Positions 13,547-16,280 of a DNA stretch of 16,280 bases are shown here, piece after piece. The stretch is from the NCBI GenBank assembly GCA_002474405.1, contig DLQW01000007.1, positions 11,519 through 27,798 on the forward strand, given 5' to 3'. Made by a program: the position numbers and the translations under genes. Within the stretch, counting starts at the first letter, position 1. Each line of letters begins with the position of its first letter. The notes under the pieces are model-generated. The model ran no database searches. It saw nothing but the letters and a program-made list of their open reading frames with translations, and was not told the origin of the DNA. This stretch comes from Christensenella sp. UBA7597. GTDB lineage: Bacteria; Bacillota; Clostridia; Christensenellales; Borkfalkiaceae.

Positions 13547-14332
13547 ATGAACGGTACGCAGGCAGTGGAATTTTACGAAAAAGCAGCCGACGAAAACGGA
13601 CATCTGTATTTTGCCCGCTACGATATTTCCGACGGCGATCATCCGCAGTCTTTTCCTCACTTTCACGACAGTCCGGAATTTATCCTCGTACGCGAGGGCA
13701 GTTACCTTGCGCACGTCGGCACGCAGGAACGCCTTCTGCACGCGGGCGAAATCGCGTTTGTCGATTCGTTCGTTCCGCATTTCTACCGCACGGCTGGCAA
13801 AGCCGCGGTGTACGCCCTCGTCATCGATAAAAATCTCTTTTCCGTCGAGGCGCTCTCCTCGCGCGCGTTTCCGCCGTTTCCCGCCGTTTCCGCCGAGAAT
13901 TTTGCCGTAATCATGCGTTATTTCGACGCCTGCGCCCCCTATATTTCCGCCAACCGACAGACGAAATGCGGCTTTTCCGATATGTTCGCGGGGCTTCTGT
14001 ACGAATTCTGCCCCTCGCAGGAACGCAAGGAAAACAAGACGGCGCGCGCGTTTTCGGAAGTGCTCAGATACCTGAACGCGCACTACCGCGAAGAAATTAC
14101 CTTATCTTCGCTTGCCGCCCGCTTTTCGTATGCCGAAAATTATTTTTCCGCGCTGTTCAACGATTTCACGGGCATGTCTTTACGGGAATACGTCAACCGC
14201 CGCCGCATCGCCGAAGTACTGCGCTTAAAAGCGAAAAATCCCGCCGCGTCCCTCTTCTCCCTCGCGCTGGACTGCGGCTACGTCAGCGAGAAAACTTTCT
14301 ACCGCTCGCTTGCGAAATACGGTAAGAAATGA
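13547..14332 (+). CDS. AraC-family transcriptional regulator with cupin sensor domain
   Basis: This 261-residue protein has an N-terminal cupin-like ligand domain and a C-terminal AraC/XylS DNA-binding domain. The cupin part has FPHFHDSPEF (His38, His40, Glu44) and a late His78 in VPHFY, as in sugar-sensing members. The DNA-binding part starts near 170 (VLRYLNAHYREEITLSSLAARFSYAE is split between 172 and 197), with helix-turn-helix 1 at about 186–206, FNDFTGMSLREYVNRRRI at 204–221, and helix-turn-helix 2 at about 235–256 (ALDCGYVSEKTFYRSLAKY). It ends right after that helix, without the usual G-x-SP-x-x-YR tail. The start is firm (AGGAG, 7 nt). It lies 58 nt before the Gfo/Idh gene and probably controls the sugar block; whether it activates or represses cannot be seen. 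Confidence 0.93.
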   Translation: MNGTQAVEFYEKAADENGHLYFARYDISDGDHPQSFPHFHDSPEFILVREGSYLAHVGTQERLLHAGEIAFVDSFVPHFYRTAGKAAVYALVIDKNLFSVEALSSRAFPPFPAVSAENFAVIMRYFDACAPYISANRQTKCGFSDMFAGLLYEFCPSQERKENKTARAFSEVLRYLNAHYREEITLSSLAARFSYAENYFSALFNDFTGMSLREYVNRRRIAEVLRLKAKNPAASLFSLALDCGYVSEKTFYRSLAKYGKK

Positions 14333-14355
14333 CAGTGTTTTTGCAACTTTCGGGG

Positions 14356-14384
14356 TTGTGCAAGCGCTTTTTACGTAGTATAAT
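14356..14384 (+). promoter_or_regulatory. Promoter of the Gfo/Idh–epimerase operon
   Basis: TTGTGC (14356–14361) and TATAAT (14379–14384) are spaced 17 nt. Only 6 nt (GTAGCC) separate the -10 box from ATG 14391, so the transcript is probably leaderless. An inverted repeat, TTGCA-N13-TGCAA (14341–14363), covers the -35 box. Confidence 0.8.
14359..14372 (+). promoter_or_regulatory. cre-like / LacI-family operator between -35 and -10
   Basis: TGCAAGCGCTTTTT has the perfect palindromic core AAGCGCTT found in CcpA cre sites and other LacI/GalR operators. The left half fits the cre consensus better than the right. Its position within the promoter would give repression, consistent with catabolite control of a sugar operon. 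This is inferred from the motif alone. Confidence 0.5.
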
Positions 14385-14390
14385 GTAGCC

Positions 14391-15461
14391 ATGAAAAACG
14401 AAAACGCCGCCGGCTGCGGCACAAAAAAACAATTTAAAGCCGCCGTCGTCGGCTGCGGCAGAATTTCCGTAATGCACTTCGACGGCATCGCGCGTTCGCC
14501 GCTTGCGCGGCTTGTCGCCTGTTGCGATATACGCCCCGGACGGGCAGAAGCCGCCGCGGAAAAATACGGCTGCAAAGCGTATACTTCTTATGAAGAAATG
14601 ATTACCGCCGAGAAGCCGGACGCGGTACACATCTGTCTGCCGCACTATCTGCACGCCCCCGCAGCGCAATACGCGATTTCGCGCGGGGTGAACGTACTCA
14701 CCGAAAAACCGATGACGATTTCGCTTGCGGACGCCGAAAAAACGGTGGCTCTGGCGAAAGAAAAAGGCGTGCGTTATCACGTGATTTTCCAGTGCCGCTA
14801 CAACGCCGCCTCCAAGCTGGTGAAAATGCGTGCCGAAGAAGGCGCCCGCGGCGGAAAGCTGGGAAAACTTCTTTGCGCTTCTTCGTTTCTTACGTGGTCG
14901 AGAAGCGACGAATATTATTCGGAAAGCGACTGGAAAGGCACATGGGACAAAGAAGGCGGCGGCGTGGTGATCGATCAGGCGATTCATTCGATCGACCTCG
15001 TGAACTGGATCGTCGATTCGCCCGTGAAGCGCGTTTCCGTTTCGATGGCGAACCGCGGGCATAACGTCGTGAAAGTGGAAGATTCGGCGGACGGGCTGAT
15101 CGAATACGAAAACGGCGTAAAATACTGCTTCTTCTGTACGAACAACTTCTGTACGGACGAACCCATCGAAATCAGGCTGGTGTTCGAACGCGGCACGGCG
15201 GTATTTTCCTACGACGAAGCGCTGATTACCTACGCGGACGGCTCCCCCGCCGAACGCGTGGAAAAAGATAAAAATCCGCAGGCGGTGGAAGGCGGCAAAG
15301 ATTACTGGGGCTTCCGCCACGCGGAACAAATCGCGAAATTTTACGAAGCGCTGGCGGGAATGCGCGCCCCCGAACTGACGGGCGAAGAAGCTTTGAAAAC
15401 CCACCGCCTGATCTGCGCGATTTACGAGGACGGCAAAAAACATTTTACGGCAAACACGTAA
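14391..15461 (+). CDS. Gfo/Idh/MocA-family NAD(P)-dependent oxidoreductase
   Basis: This 356-residue enzyme should oxidise or reduce a sugar, cyclitol or glycoside with NAD(P). The Rossmann motif AAVVGCGRIS is at 17–26. The acidic residue after strand 2 is Asp46 (CCDIRP), suggesting NAD preference. TEKPMTIS at 104–111 carries the family Glu-Lys-Pro with Lys106, and the catalytic motif DQAIHSIDLVNWI at 195–207 supplies Asp195, His199 and Asp202. About 14 residues (MKNENAAGCGTKKQ) precede the first strand. There is no Shine-Dalgarno before the ATG, and the -10 box is 6 nt away. The next gene, 27 nt downstream, encodes a TIM-barrel sugar epimerase. Pairs like this occur in inositol and 3-keto-glycoside catabolism. 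Substrate unknown. Confidence 0.93.
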   Translation: MKNENAAGCGTKKQFKAAVVGCGRISVMHFDGIARSPLARLVACCDIRPGRAEAAAEKYGCKAYTSYEEMITAEKPDAVHICLPHYLHAPAAQYAISRGVNVLTEKPMTISLADAEKTVALAKEKGVRYHVIFQCRYNAASKLVKMRAEEGARGGKLGKLLCASSFLTWSRSDEYYSESDWKGTWDKEGGGVVIDQAIHSIDLVNWIVDSPVKRVSVSMANRGHNVVKVEDSADGLIEYENGVKYCFFCTNNFCTDEPIEIRLVFERGTAVFSYDEALITYADGSPAERVEKDKNPQAVEGGKDYWGFRHAEQIAKFYEALAGMRAPELTGEEALKTHRLICAIYEDGKKHFTANT

Positions 15462-15488
15462 ACACAACGAAAACAAGGAGAGAAAATT

Positions 15489-16280
15489 ATGATGAAACTC
15501 GGCACCATGGTCAATTTTTCGCACGAAACGCAAGGGCTCGGCGAACTGAAAACCGCATTTGAAAACGTAAAGAAATACGGCTTGCCCACCTGCCAGCTCT
15601 GCTGCTGGGATATGAGCAAATTCACCGACGAAAACGCGGCGGGCATCCGCGAAATCGTAAAGGAAACGGGCGTGGAAATTTCCGCGTTCTGGTGCGGCTG
15701 GGAAGTTTCCCCCACGTGGGATTTCATCGACGGCTACCACACCATCGGGCTGGTGCCCGTCGCCTACCGCGCGCGCCGCGTGCAGAATTTAAAAGACGGC
15801 TCCGATTTCGCGAAAAAAATCGGCGTGAAATACGTGGCTACGCACGTGGGATTCCTGCCCGAAAATCAGAAAACGGACGAATATACCGCCGTGGTGGAAG
15901 CCATACGCGAAGTCGCCCTGCACTGCAAAGAAAACGGGCAGTATTTCTTATTCGAAACGGGGCAGGAAACGCCCGTAACGCTGCGCCGTACCATCGAACG
16001 CGTGGGCACGGGAAACCTCGGCGTCAATCTCGATCCCGCCAACCTCCTCTTATACGGCAAAGGCAACCCCTGCGACGCGCTGGACATATTCGGCGACTAC
16101 GTGATGGGCGTGCACGCGAAAGACGGCGAATACCCTACCGACGGCGACCGGCTCGGCGCGGAAAAACGCATCGGCGACGGCAGAGTGAACTTCCCTCTGC
16201 TGATTAAGAAGCTGAAAGAACACGGCTACGACGGCGCGATTACCATCGAACGCGAAATTTCGGGCGAACAACAGGTACAG
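15489..16280 (+). CDS. Sugar phosphate isomerase/epimerase (xylose-isomerase-like TIM barrel), cut by right edge
   Basis: 264 codons are visible and the frame is open at the window end; probably only 10–20 residues are missing. The family (AP endonuclease 2/xylose-isomerase-like TIM barrel) binds a divalent metal and isomerises, epimerises or dehydrates sugars. Likely metal ligands are Glu156 (FETGQETP), Asp182 (NLDPANLLLYG), His209 (GVHAKDGE) and Glu254 (ITIERE), with His119 (ATHVGF) near the site. The barrel strands run in normal order. The start ATG 15489 has AGGAG 8 nt upstream; ATG 15492 is a less well spaced alternative. It follows the Gfo/Idh gene by 27 nt, so the two form an operon and probably act on the same sugar in sequence, oxidation followed by isomerisation or elimination. 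Confidence 0.92.
   Translation, partial: MMKLGTMVNFSHETQGLGELKTAFENVKKYGLPTCQLCCWDMSKFTDENAAGIREIVKETGVEISAFWCGWEVSPTWDFIDGYHTIGLVPVAYRARRVQNLKDGSDFAKKIGVKYVATHVGFLPENQKTDEYTAVVEAIREVALHCKENGQYFLFETGQETPVTLRRTIERVGTGNLGVNLDPANLLLYGKGNPCDALDIFGDYVMGVHAKDGEYPTDGDRLGAEKRIGDGRVNFPLLIKKLKEHGYDGAITIEREISGEQQVQ

Noticed and set aside
14283..15740. Long minus-strand frame (485 residues) opposite Gfo/Idh
   Set aside because: Phe/His/Arg-rich shadow that spans three real plus-strand genes, with no ribosome binding site.

Overview
The window looks like the chromosome of an uncultured Clostridia-type Bacillota with high GC for that group. The evidence is the order prs–pth–mfd, which matches the Bacillus glmU–prs–ctc–pth–(yabK)–mfd–spoVT–yabM neighbourhood. 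Other pointers are Bacillota-style GGAGG ribosome binding sites, consensus sigma-A promoters, a lipoprotein foldase beside mfd, and AraC/MFS/sugar-enzyme genes typical of gut Firmicutes. The lineage is inferred from gene content; no rRNA or phylogenetic marker search was possible.

Layout. Positions 1–12003 are read on the minus strand. Going upstream (right to left), the order is: a CPBP membrane protease and rlmH in one operon (12003–10603); a repeat cluster (10267–10530); an M14 zinc carboxypeptidase and tadA in one operon (10226–8840); prs with its own promoter and a leader of about 128 nt (8646–7702); pth (7562–6999); a second repeat cluster (6435–6925); mfd, starting at TTG with a good Shine-Dalgarno (6392–2952); a 725-residue lipoprotein with its own promoter and terminator (2719–542); a 48-residue small protein (259–113); and the first ten codons of another gene (31–1). 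Positions 12194–16280 are read on the plus strand and form a sugar-utilisation block: an MFS transporter with a strong terminator, an AraC-family regulator, a Gfo/Idh/MocA oxidoreductase, and a TIM-barrel sugar isomerase/epimerase cut by the right edge.

How the genes work together. The left two thirds is housekeeping: PRPP supply (prs), translation quality and RNA modification (pth, tadA, rlmH), transcription-coupled repair (mfd), and envelope protein folding and wall or peptide hydrolysis (lipoprotein, M14, CPBP). The right third plausibly imports a sugar or sugar derivative (MFS), senses it (AraC), and oxidises and isomerises or cleaves it (Gfo/Idh plus epimerase). The substrate cannot be read from sequence.

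What stands out is mostly non-coding. The two intergenic clusters share modular repeats built of hairpins. Three copies of one hairpin (about 34–36 nt) keep the same shape, bulge and 7-nt loop through compensatory base changes. A second module swaps the sequence of its 6-bp stem completely while keeping the flanks. A third forms a perfect 15-bp stem. One repeat end supplies the TTGAC of a likely promoter. Three genes, including the CPBP protease and the Gfo/Idh enzyme, have a -10 box only 6–8 nt before the start codon and no Shine-Dalgarno, which suggests leaderless mRNAs. I see no rRNA, tRNA, CRISPR array, phage or transposase gene, and nothing that proves a new biological system.
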